Positions 20,386-32,100 of a stretch of DNA of 64,000 nucleotides are shown here, piece by piece (position 1 is the first letter of the stretch; every line of letters starts with the position of its first letter). The translations under genes and the position numbers were made by a program. The notes under the pieces are model-generated. The model saw only the letters and a list, made by a program, of their open reading frames with translations. It ran no database searches and was not told where the DNA came from. Origin of the DNA: Piper betle (taxonomy: Eukaryota; Streptophyta; Magnoliopsida; Piperales; Piperaceae); the NCBI GenBank assembly GCA_033002965.1, contig JAURVB010003039.1, forward strand, positions 1-64,000, given 5' to 3'.

Positions 20386-22765
20386 CTATTTGTTCATTGA
20401 GTGTATGTTATTATTTATGATTGATTAATATTAACTACTCATTTATTTAATAATTAAATTATTGTGTATTTATTTATTTATATTTTTTACTAACACGTGT
20501 ATATGTGATATTTACTCATGTTTAACTATAGTTATAAGTATAATTACATTATTATTTTATGATTAGAGTATTATTAATTTTCATGTATTTATTATTTATC
20601 TATCTATCCATGAGTTTATTTATTTATTATTCATTTATTAGTTCTTTGTGGTCATAGTTGCTGCACCCGGCTGCAATTTTGTCGCTTTCCGGCCAACTAG
20701 TAGCCACACATCGTCGGTTGTCACTACCATCACACTCCTTTTCATCCCCTGATCGATTGCGACTAGTGACAGCCTTTGTTGTGCTGTTGTCAGCATTTTC
20801 CGGCAATGGGCACCACCTACCCTGTTGGCCTATTTGCTTGCGTTAGTATCTGTTTGCCCTCATTTGCGTCCACTAGCCCGAGTCTTGTTCACTTGCTTGT
20901 CAACCTACCTGGCTGACTGCGTCCGTGGTTGTGGCCATCCAGCCAACCCAACTGACCTTCCGATTAACCATGACCGAGTTAACTCGGATCGACTTGGTCT
21001 AGTTCAACCCAGTTGATTCGGTTCACTGTTTTTGCCATTTCGGTCATTTTTCATCGGATTTCGGTAATTTGACCCCTGCACTAGTTATATGTATATATTC
21101 ACATTATTTAGCATATTTTAACATTATAAGTATTTTTATTTATTATTATCTATTTATTGTTCATTATTGTTTATTTTTTTTTGATATATTTGTCGTGTAT
21201 GATGAATGTTTATGTGATTATTTATTAATATTAATGATTTATTACTTATTAATATTAGTCATATTCATATTTACTAAATTATATTTTTAAAGATATTTAT
21301 TTATTTATCTATTTGTTTGTTGTGTGTATGCTATTATTTATTTATATTTAATTGTGTATTCTATATTGGATAGCTATGATGCTATTATTATTCATGATTA
21401 ATTAATATTAACTATTTATTTATTTATTTATCAAATTATTATGTATTTATTTATTTAATTATTTATATATTTACTAACACCAGTATATGTGACATTTACT
21501 CGTGTTTAGCCGTGTATTTATATTGTATAATTATATTATTATTTTATGATTAGAGTATTATTTAGTTTCATATATCTATTATCTATATATGAGTTTAGTT
21601 ATTTATTTATTTGTCATTTTCTTTATTATGTCTCGATTTATGTGATGGTTGTTTAGTTGTAGGTTTGTTTAACACAATTTTTTTTATTATGATGTATTGA
21701 TGATATGAACACTCACCATGAGAATATATCATATAAAGAAGTTAGTATTTTATTAGCAGTGGGTTTCAATGTAGGTGTCGGAGTCCAAGCTCGCCGTAGA
21801 TGAGTCGTCACACTTAGAGCTTGGACCACATGTATTTTTATGACTCGCCCCTTGTTTATCACTTCTTTTGTTGTGATTTGATTTAGTATTTACAGGACAA
21901 GTTAAGTGGTGTTTTTTCAGATCCTACTTAACTCGGGTTATTTAGTCGAATAGTTCTTTTTTCAGATTAATAACCTTCGAGGATGAGATCCATTGAGTCT
22001 GATTTCAAAAATAAGATCTACCGTAAGTTGCCTTCGGGCTTATTATATAAATCCCTTCTCAGGCCTATATATAATTTAATTGAATTTTTACTGAGACGAG
22101 AGATGGTAAAACTGATTTGCGCGTACTATGAACGGGTGCACGTACTAATCACAGTGGGCTTTGGATTAATGAGAGGGTTGCTCCGTTCTTAGGGGATCCT
22201 GACAACTTCGCATTTTGAGTTTCCTCACACCCGTAGAAATGTGGAGGTTTACAGGTACTGTTTAGTACAACATGCATTGGGATATATAGTTCAAAGGGTA
22301 CCAATGGTGATTGTCACAGAGTACTCGGTCTTCATGCTCATGGCTAGGAGAAATATCTTGGAAAGGAAAGAGCTTAGGAAATACAGGTAATCCCAGCGGA
22401 TGAGAGAAAAATGAGAAAATGCCGAGAAAGGCATAATGTCAGTCATTTAGCCAGTATGTAGCTAGATGATTTTGCAGTAGATGCCCTTATGGAGAGTTCA
22501 GTGAATGTATATAATAGTTTTCTTTTTATAATATGATATTTGGTTATTTTCCAGACCAGTGACATACGTTACTGAAGTTTTTCATAATATATATGCATGC
22601 CTTTTGTTCCTTAGTTGACTTTCGTGGGAGGATAAATAAACATACACACACATGAGTTCAATGTAATTATTTTCTTTCATAATTTTATTTATATTTGATG
22701 AGTTTTCATACATATTTAGTAATGTATTCCATTCTTGAGATGTCAAGCGGGTTGTTTCGATCTAT
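18777..22765 (+). mobile_element. Divergent long LTR (~4 kb), 3' end missing
   Basis: It starts TGTAAAACCCTAG and shares the ordered landmarks of the 6951 LTR: the palindrome pair (about 21895-21936), 'attaataaccttcgaggatgagatcc' (about 21966-21990), TATATAAATCCC (about 22044), the 'gtggaggtttacaggtact' block and the 'cgttactga' block. The closest copy is the reversed LTR at 29147-35841, with which it shares a long TTTA-rich region absent from the 6951 type. It ends near 'cttgagatgtcaagcgg' (about 22755), about 130-150 bp short of the family terminus. No gag or pol is attached. Short open frames inside are incidental. Confidence 0.75.
19780..21600 (+). repeat. ~0.9-kb diverged tandem duplication inside the LTR
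   Basis: Two blocks share order and sequence. Block 1 (about 19780-20590) contains 'ccggttgtcaccaccaacacactcct', 'ccaacccaaccca', 'catattttaacattatgagtatt' and a long TTTA-rich run. Block 2 (about 20690-21600) contains 'tcggttgtcactaccatcacactcct', 'ccaacccaactga', 'catattttaacattataagtatt' and the same type of run. They are clearly diverged, so the duplication is old. Block 1 also holds a TA microsatellite (20352-20381). Confidence 0.65.
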
Positions 22766-22853
22766 TTATCGGTGTGAATTTTGAATAGTGGGACCACTAA
22801 ATTACTCTAAATAAAAGGTATAGCTTGTATAAGTTATATGAAGTGTAGCTTTT

Positions 22854-22892
<39 letters not shown>

Positions 22893-24774
22893 CTCTATTT
22901 TGAATACATATGTTGTTATTTAGAGCAAGCAAATTGACTCGTATTAATAGCAAATTAAAGGTGGTAACGATTTTGAAGAGGAGGTACGTCCTTTTAACCA
23001 GTGATCACCGCAAACATTTGGAGGACTTGATATTTTAACTTTCATTGCTATTACTCCAGTAAATCATGGAAAACGTTTATATAAAAAATGAGTTGATTGA
23101 CAGGATTTATTTCAGTTTTTTTTGTTCCTCTCTTTTTAGTAATGAATATTTCAATTATAAAAATATTATAGGCCGCATTAGACTCTAAAAATGATTTTCC
23201 CTTGGATTTTTTTTCTAAATAGAAAGTGAGTGATTTTGAGCAGCCAACTCCTGATTTTTTCTAAAGCTGTTCATCGGGCAACTTGTTTGTGCTGCTTTTT
23301 GTTTTGTTTAAATTTGCTTTGTTTCACTTCAAATTCAAGTTGAACATGTCAGCATTCATTCGAGTTGATTTGAGTTCCTCAAATGATAGCTAGTTTAATT
23401 TGTATTTGCCGCACTTTTATTTTATAATCTACACTAATTAATTTTTTTAACAAATAAAGATATTTCAAGTAGGCATAATTTTGGGTGTAAAATAAGAAAG
23501 TCATGCATTAAAACTTAAAAATCTTCCTTACAACTGCTATCACGGCATGCTTTTTTATCAACTCTTATTAATAATTAATAAAAGAAAAATTAAAAATTAC
23601 CCCCTGATGAAAAATAAGTGATTAAACAAATCAATAAACAACAAAATAAAAATATATTAAATTAATACAATATATATATATATCTCTATTAGTTAAATAA
23701 AATCTATCCCTAAATCATATGTTATTGTCTCTTCATTCAATTTAGAATTATAAAATTGGGTCTAAAGTACTTAGGAGGTGATAAAGTCTAAACCCACTGT
23801 CTTACATGTTCACTTTTTTAATTTGATGACATGTTTTGAATAGGGTGTTACCTATAATTTATATAATTTATGGTAAATAAATCGGCTCTCAAATCAAAAT
23901 TTAATCAAGCTTTGAGTATCATTTAAATATTCCCCTATAATTGTCAGCGGTGAGAATTCACGTCACACCAAGTACAACTTATATTATTGATATATTTTAA
24001 TTATATATATATATATATATTTATAAATAAATTTTCGATAAATAATAAAATAGACTTTAATAATCTAATATATTAGATATAGTTCGGATTAATTTCTGAC
24101 TTTAAAGATATATTTTAATTAAAAGAAGATATATTATAATAATTTAATTTATTTTTACTTATTTTAATTAATTAAATCTCTTACTTTTAATCACATACCA
24201 ACATTAAAGTTCCATTATATTAATATTAGAAAGAATGTTGTGTCATATACGACTTATATTATAAATAAATTTTATTAAATAATGAAAAAAATATAATAAT
24301 TTAATATATTACATATAGATTTTAATTAATTTTAAAGATAAATTATAATTAAACGAAACTATAAACTATACAAATTTAAGTTTTTTATTTTATTTTATTG
24401 TATTTTAATTTGATTACGTCTCTTAGTTTTAACCGCGGTAAGATTTAAAAGTTCTCTTTTTATTAATAAAATAAAATACAAAAAGAGATAAGAGTAGATA
24501 ATGAGAAGACGTGTGACATTTTCTTCTTCCAACGCGGATGCAAAACATCACTCCATTTGAAAGTTCTACACAAAGACTTGTTCAATTGCATCGCCAATAA
24601 CTCCAAAGGGATGCTTCCAAGAAATTGTCACTGTTGCAACTTGGAAGACTATGACAAAACATTAATTGTTTGATATCAACGCCACTTCTTTGTTATCTTC
24701 ACCAGTGACATCTCCAACCTTCAAACATCTCAAAGTCCAAACCAGCAGCAGCAGGAAGATCACAAACCATCGCC
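22766..24774. other. AT-rich intergenic DNA upstream of membrane-protein copy 3
   Basis: No gene is seen. It holds TA microsatellites (about 22857-22891 and 24002-24020) and possible MITE debris around 23260-23420. The final 60 bases ('accagcagcagcaggaag', 'cacaaaccatcgcc') match the leader of copy 1. Confidence 0.4.
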
Positions 24775-25762
24775 ATGGCTGCCTTCACCACCAAAGAAGA
24801 TATCAACACCACCCCTTTGTCACCTCCCACCATCTTCCAAACCCTACAACAATCCTTCCGGCTTCCAACCCTCAACGTCAAGGCCACGGTTGTCATCCTC
24901 CTCTTCCTCATCATACCCTCCACCATACTCTTCTTCACAATCAACTCTGTCCTCACGTCACTCGTCCTTGATGTGTCTACCAAGACCATCCAACAACACA
25001 GTGTGGAACCAGGAAGCCCAGAGTACTATGAGCTGTTCGCAGCGATCAAGAAGGACGTGGTGAGAATTTTTGCGGATGAAGCACTGTTCTTTCTAGTCAT
25101 TGCAATTGTCTCCCTGGTTGGCGCCGTAGCTACCATCTACTCCTCTGCTGCTACTTACACTGGCAAGGAATTGAGCATCAAAGAGTTGTTCTCAAACACC
25201 GTAAAAGGGTGGAAACAGCCTCTCATAACCATTCTATACATCAAACTCTTTAGCTTCGGATTTGTGTTCTTGATTGCTCTCTTAATTGGATTTGTTGCAC
25301 TCCTATACAAAGCCTCTTCTACTATGGTTGCAATCGGCGTTATTGCGATTGTGTTGTGTGCAATCTTTTATCTGTACTTGACCGTGGTTTGGACGCTAGC
25401 TCTTGTTGTCTCCGTGGTGGAAGATGGTTGCTATGGATTGGCAGCAATCGGAAGAGCTGGGAAGCTTATCAGAGGTAGGAAGATGCAGGGTCTTGCACTC
25501 ACCTTCTTGTTTATGGTCGTCACCGCCATTGCTTCGTGGTTTGCTGCTCTCCACCATGAGGAACGTGAACTGGAACGAAGTAGTAAGGTACGTGCTCGGC
25601 TGCGTTGTGGTCAATCTGAGCTGCGTCGTCAGTTTTTTCGGAACGGTTGTGTTCACCGTGTTCTACTTCGGATGCAAGATACACCATGGAGAAGAAGTAC
25701 ATGGAAAGGAGTTCATGGGTTATAGTCTTGTGTCCTCCGCTACCCACGTTGATTCTGTTTGA
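24775..25762 (+). pseudogene. Multi-pass membrane protein, copy 3 of 3, one frameshift
   Basis: This is the most complete member of the three-copy family, single exon, about 328 aa expected. In order: cytosolic-looking N-terminus with 'PPTIFQTLQQSFRLP' (19-33), membrane segments at about 38-63 and 103-127, the loop 'KELSIKELFSNTVKGWKQP' (131-149), membrane segments at about 150-178 and 184-215 with the signature 'YLTVVWTLALVVSVVEDGCYG' (201-221), then 'IGRAGKLIRGRKMQGL' (225-240) and another membrane segment. At about 25543 an extra base shifts the frame: the frame read on ends at 25725, while the conserved C-terminus ('FFGTVVFTVFYFGCKIHHGEE') lies one frame over and ends at 25762. The family resemblance is to plant polytopic proteins with a VVW..VVSV.ED.YG motif, some named polyadenylate-binding-protein-binding proteins; biochemical role unknown. 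Only one indel separates it from an intact gene. Confidence 0.7.
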
Positions 25763-26189
25763 ATGGGTTGATGAGCAGAAATTGCTCTTTCTTTGTTTTT
25801 TTCTTTGCGTGGTAAAAGAAAAAAGGTGTATGATTATCGAGTTTTACAAGTAAATAATGAACAAGATTGGCATCCAAAAAGTGGTTTTCCTTAATAAATT
25901 CGACCTTAAATCAAGGCATCACAATGGGGTTCATTTCGTTTCAGAGCTCAAGAACAATGTTGTTAGTATAGGTCATAGGTGAGTCGCACGAAAGAGTCGT
26001 AACAGAGCTCTAATCAAAGTAGCAAGCTCGGGAGTCCAACGGGATGGCCTGTTATGGTTCTTAGTACTTAATTGAAGACTTAGACCGTAGCTCAAGTTCA
26101 CATATCAATTCAACTACGCTTTGTTTCGTTATTGTAAATAAAATAAAAATTTTAAATAATCAATTTTATTGGAAGGGATAGCCCATTTT
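25763..26189. other. Intergenic DNA
   Basis: 3' flank of membrane-protein copy 3. No gene or defined repeat was recognised. Confidence 0.4.
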
Positions 26190-28655
26190 AATATACTACT
26201 ACATAGATGACACTATAATTGGTTTACATACTAAAATAATTACGATAAAATAATAGCAATTCATAACAAATAAGACTCTCTCCTAAAAGTGCAATTAGAG
26301 GCCGCTTTATCAAATCAACATATATAAATATATAAATCTATATACATTCATTGCACTATATTTTCACATAAATATTTAATTTGGCCACATCAAAATATTC
26401 TCGATGTTAGGGTCTTGACCCACCTATTCATTCTATTCACCTTTCACTTCTAATTGGGTATTGACCCACCTACAAATTTTTATTCCGCCATTATCATTTG
26501 ACTTGCACACTAATATATAATTTAAATCCTATTATCACTATCCATTTTTGTTTACCAAAATCTTTATCATATCATTTTTTATTTCATTCAATTTTATCAC
26601 AAGTATTTTATTTTCATAATAACATAACAAACAACCAAAATAGTGAATACAAACATTCAGTCGGCGAGCAAGTGTGTGTGTGTGTATGTGCAAGGTAGAT
26701 TACTGCTCCTCCATCCAAGCTGGCATGTCCAGTATTTAATCCTCAGGCAATTGCCTTTAGTACCTTTTGAACTGCAAGTTTGGATGTGCGCTGCACTAAA
26801 TAGCACCCCATAAACCTCCACGTTTCTTCGGGTGTGAGGAATTCAAAATGGGAGTTGTCAGGATCCCTCGAAAATGGAACAACCCTCACTAATCTAGAGC
26901 TAACTTTGATTGGCACGAGCACTCGCTCATGGTACGTACGAGTCAATTTTTCTTATTTTTTGTCTTACTGAAAACTTGATAAAATTATATATAGGTCTAG
27001 GAGGGGATTTATATAATATGATCGACGACAAATTATGGTGGATCTTATTTTCAAAATCAAACTCGAAGGATCTGATCCTCAAGGATTATTAATCCAAAAA
27101 ATCGATTGATTAAATGACCCAGGATAAGTGGGATCCAATAAAATGTCATTTAACCACCCTTTCAAGTAATAAAACAAATATACAATGAAATAGAATGTAA
27201 AATAGGGAACAAGTCTAATACGGACCTGGTAGAAGCTACGAGCGTGTTCTTGCGCCGAGGCGGGGAGCTCCTACTCCATACCAACACATCAAATCTAAAA
27301 GTTAACTCTCGCTAACTGAATGATCCATCAAACTCATCACAAACATCATACTCACGATACACTCATCACCCATCCACAGTCATATAATCATCGGTGTAAA
27401 AATATTTGTAGCTCATCCTATACTAATTTTATTATGTTTTTCCAAGTTATGTTGCACTTAATTAGCATGTTTAGATTTAATTTACCTAATTAGATCATTA
27501 GCATTCATTAAACACAACTCAAATCATACCCATGTCACTTCATCCACCATAAGGCATTCATCGTGTCAAATAATCAATCCTAACATGTCATGCTACCAAT
27601 CGTCAATTTTAAATAATTAAATTGAAGGTAATTATACCTCGCATTGTCGGCGAAGATCTATGCAATCAGTGTCAATTAGGGTCACGTGCCTCTGGACTCA
27701 AATTCGGTGTTCGATGGTGTCTTATGTTCAATCGGGTTTGACTTGATGAGTTCAGTAGAAGATCCGGTGAATTTCAGTGAATCCGGTTTTCTGGCAATTT
27801 CCAGTGATTTTCCTGTGGCTTTTCAGCAGTTTTCTAGTGAGGCAATCGAGGCTATGGGTTGGCACCATATTGGTGACCTTGACCTAATGGTGGTGATGGT
27901 GAGGTCAGATGACGGCGGTGATGACTCTCGGCTATGGCGACGAGTTTGCCGGGGTCGATTTGTCGTCAGATTGGTCCTCGACCGGCCTCGGTGGCAGCAG
28001 TAGGTATGGGGGAAATGCTCAGGGGTTGAAGAGGCGGCAAACGTCGTGGAGGCCTGGCGACTACAGCCGCTCTGGGTGGCCTGGGTGGCATGGTGACGGC
28101 ACGACAGGGCTTGTTGGTGGTGCAGTGGCTGAAGGCGGCATTGGCAAAAATCACAGTGGTGGCATCAAGGGTTTAGGGAAAAAGTCAGGGGTGCTCGGTG
28201 GTAATTTCGTGAATAAAACTTGACTAAACTCCAACTCAAGTCAACAATAATAACTAACTTGTAATATATCCTAAAAATACAAAACAAATTGGGAAAAATA
28301 CTATAAAATATAATACACACCATAGCATTTCAATGACATGCTCTATAACTAATAACCCATCCAAACGGCTCTGTAACGTGTTGTAATGCGTTATTCGGCA
28401 TAAAAATAATTCTATTATCTAATACTAAAATAAATAAATAAAATCTAGGTTTATTCTAATATATTCTGAAAACTCATTCTACTGTTGTTTTATTGACGTT
28501 ATCAATATATACTTGGGCACACATGACCCTCATTATTTATAACACACGACTGGCCTCCGCTCAGTTGCATATTTTGAATTTGACTCGACTGAAAATAACG
28601 GTCAAACCGACCGGTTCTATCTAAAAAACCATAACTCGGGGTCACGAGTTTTACA
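26190..28655 (-). mobile_element. Long-LTR fragment (solo), reversed
   Basis: On the reverse strand it starts at 28655 with TGTAAAACTCGTGACCCCGA and keeps the family landmarks in order: a GC-richer block (27640-28230), the damaged palindrome (about 27119-27158), the TATA region (about 26987-27020), 'aacctccacg' (about 26813) and 'cctaaaagtgcaatta' (about 26283). It fades out near 26190, about 180 bp short of the expected terminus. No coding domains are attached. The open frames at 27686-28223 fall in the GC-rich U3 block and are not genes. Confidence 0.7.
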
Positions 28656-29146
28656 GTTTCAACCACCAACAGTAAAAAAATCATTGCAACCAGCTTTTTG
28701 GCCACTGATGGCAAGATTCAGCTTGGGGAGGGGTGGTGTGGGGGGTGGGGGAGCCAAATCTGGCACGCAACTGTGTTGGTTTGGTTGCTGGTTGTAATTA
28801 AAGTTTTCTAATTACTGATGGCCATAGCTGACCACATGTGGTCGGATTTGGTCATCAGTGGTCAAACCCAACCACACTTGATTGTTTTGGCTGCTGGTGG
28901 TCGGACGGGGTGGGGGATTTTTTTAGATCTAATTGGGCTGCCCTAGTAATTAGGCGACCCATATAAGATGGGCACAGAAAAGGTTTGCTAAGCCAGGCTC
29001 ACACAGAAAAGGTTTGCTAAGCCAGGCTCAGACAACCCGACCTATTAATAAAAATATTATATACGTAATATATTTATAAGAAAAATTTGTATATACTTAT
29101 TGTATTTTGTATTGAAGTAAATCACGATTATCATCAAGTGCATGGC
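28656..29146. repeat. Spacer with a 33-bp tandem repeat and G-rich tract
   Basis: A perfect block 'cacagaaaaggtttgctaag' (continuing 'ccaggctca') occurs twice, at about 28974 and 29001, head to tail. Upstream, 28723-28752 is a G-rich tract. The segment 28690-28930 has several near-repeats of 'tggtcggatttggtcatcag' type. No gene is seen. Confidence 0.5.
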
Positions 29147-32100
29147 TATAACACCCCAAATCCTGTTTACTTAAGATCCAGATCAAAAGCTATTACGATT
29201 GAGTCTAGTAACATCTAAATCAACTAATCTGAAAAACTCGAACGAGAAAAGGACTGAAAATAACACTCTTGGCATCTCAAAAGAAACGCTAGTAAATACG
29301 TAGCCATTACTAATTTGAAAAGGAAGAATGGATGTTTGCAACAATCTAATATAGAGCTACATGCAATGACATTACATGAAAACACTCAACATGCATCAAA
29401 GCCAAAATCTAAACAGCAAAATTAGTGAATAAATACAGTAAAGGAATTGGTAAAGCTGTAATCTGAGTGTCTCATCTAGACACTTGATAACATGTATGAT
29501 CTACAACTACAAAAGTTGGTTAGAGCATGCATCGCAATGGTCAAATAATATGCATGAACACACATCAAAGCACATGTTAAAGCAAGAACAATAGTACTGT
29601 AGCGCACGCGGTGTGTATCATCTATCCTTCACCAATGCCAACCCAAGAGACAAGAACACAAGCCCTACATATATAATAAGAAGACATCATTAACGAGTGA
29701 CATTGGTTTGAAAAATAACTAGTACAAACCGACAAGTAGAATCTGATTTCCACAAGGAAAGGAAAACAGCATATATATATCTCCATGGGAACAATCAAAA
29801 GGGCATTGATTGAGAAGTCATCAAGCTGTAGGCTAAATAGCAACCCCAGCAGAACTGAACTAGTGTTGTGCCACACACGGTCATATCATAAAGCTGGTCT
29901 CACTCTCGAGAAAAGCACATAACCTCAGCCCTTTCTAAACCTCCATATAACACACTGGCTAAGGGTACAAAAGGTCGAGTACTTTTAGACAATCGCCTTC
30001 AATATCCTCTAATACCACAAGTGTAACATCCCAAATCCGGTTCACACACGTGAACCGAGCCGGCATGTTACCAGGCCCCGGTTAGGTCGGCTAACGCGAA
30101 CCTAACTCATACGGATCCAATCTCGGCGTCTTAAGATGTAGATACGACTCTGTCATGAATGGATAAATTCATAAAACCCTAACATGGTACTACATGGATG
30201 ACATGCAACTAAATTTCACACCATCACAATTACGAGCAAAATCGATGAAAATTCTGAAGTAAAACTGACAGGGTCTCCCCTAAAAGTGCAATTATGGGCC
30301 CACCCTGTCAAAATAATATATATACAAATATATATACACATGCATCCATAATTTCAATCACACAAAATCTAATTTATTATGTATTCATTCTGAAGCTTGG
30401 GTCTCAACCCACTACGCTTCCGCTGCTCAACTCTGATCATATTTTGCATTCTATTATCGTGTCTTAGCATTTCATTCACATCATATCATCATGCTCAAAC
30501 ATTTACTCATGTCATTCACAATATAATAACATAATAATACAATATTAAACATTCAGAAATCTAACATGTGTGTGTACAAGACCTCATTGCTCCTCCGTCC
30601 AAGCTGGCTCCTCCAACTCGTGATTATTACCTACATATAGTATAAAAACACGTCAGTAACAAGTGTTACTGGTCCGGAAAATAAAATAACTATAACAAGC
30701 TGGCTATGAGAGCAAACTCTCATATGAAAGAAAACATCATACTTCCACGTGAACACTCTGAAGGGCACTACTGAGGAGCCACTGGGCTGCAGACCCGGTA
30801 GCATCCCGAACTTACTGATCTGCTGCTGGTACTGTGCCGCTCTCGGCACTTCTTTTCAGTACTTCTCATGAAACTTTATCCTAAGCCCTCTCCTTACCTC
30901 CATATTTCTCCTGGCCTTGAGCACGAAGGCCGAGTACTCTCAGGCAGTCGCCTTTAGTACCCTTTGAACCACAAGTCCGGACATGCGCTGTACTAAACAG
31001 TACCCGTAAACCTCCACGTTCTCCGGGTGTGAGGAACTCAAACGCGGAGTTGTCAGGATCCCTCGGGAATGGAACAGTCCGCTGGCACTAATCCAGAGCC
31101 CGCTTTGACTGTCACGGCATCCTCTGCATGGTACGTGCAGTCGATTTCTCCATCTCTCGTCTCACAGAAAACGCGAAAACTACTATATATATATAGGCTT
31201 GGGTAGGGAGTTATATAATAGGCCCGAAGGCAACTTTTGGTGGATCTTGTTTTCGAAATCAACCTCGAGGGATCTCATCCTCGAGGGGTTATTAATCCGG
31301 AAAATGTTCGGTTAAATGGCCCGAGTTAAGTGGGATCCGATAAAACGCCACTTAACCCGTCCTGCAGGCAATAAAATAAACATACAATAGAAAGAGTAAA
31401 ACAGAGACGAGTCCTAAACGGACCTGGTAGAAGCTCCAAGTGTGTCATCGCGCCTAGGCGGCGAGCTCCTACTCCGTACCTACACATCAAAACTAAATAC
31501 TAACGCCCACTAACTACATGATGCATCAAAATCAATGAATCACACACAACACCATCATCATCCATCACAATGACCAATCAAATAATCATAAAAGTAAATA
31601 ATCCTAACTCGTTCTATTCATACCAATTTTACTGTGTTTTTCTAAGTTATCTCGTGATCACTTATCATGCTGAGACTCGATCTACCTCATTAGATCACTT
31701 ACTGTTCATTCGCAATTACCCAAATCATACAATCATCCCTTTACTCATAATTAGGCATTACTCATGACGGTTAATCAAATCTAGCATACTGTGCTAACAT
31801 TCATCATGACAACTAGTTAATTCTAGCATGCTATGCTAACAATCATATTCAATTTTAAATAACTCAATCGGAGGTAATTATACCTCACGTCGTCGGCAAT
31901 CGGCGACGGCTAGGGTTCCGTCGCGCGTCTCGGAGCTCGAATTCGGCGCTCCTCGGCGTCCGACGTTCGATCGAGTCCAACTGGGTGAGCTCCGCGGAAG
32001 ATCCGGTGAATTCCAGCGAATTCCAGAAATTCCGATTTTCCGACGGTTTTCCGGCAGCTACTGGCGGTTTCCCGGCGGCTTCCGGTGGTTTTCCGGCGAC

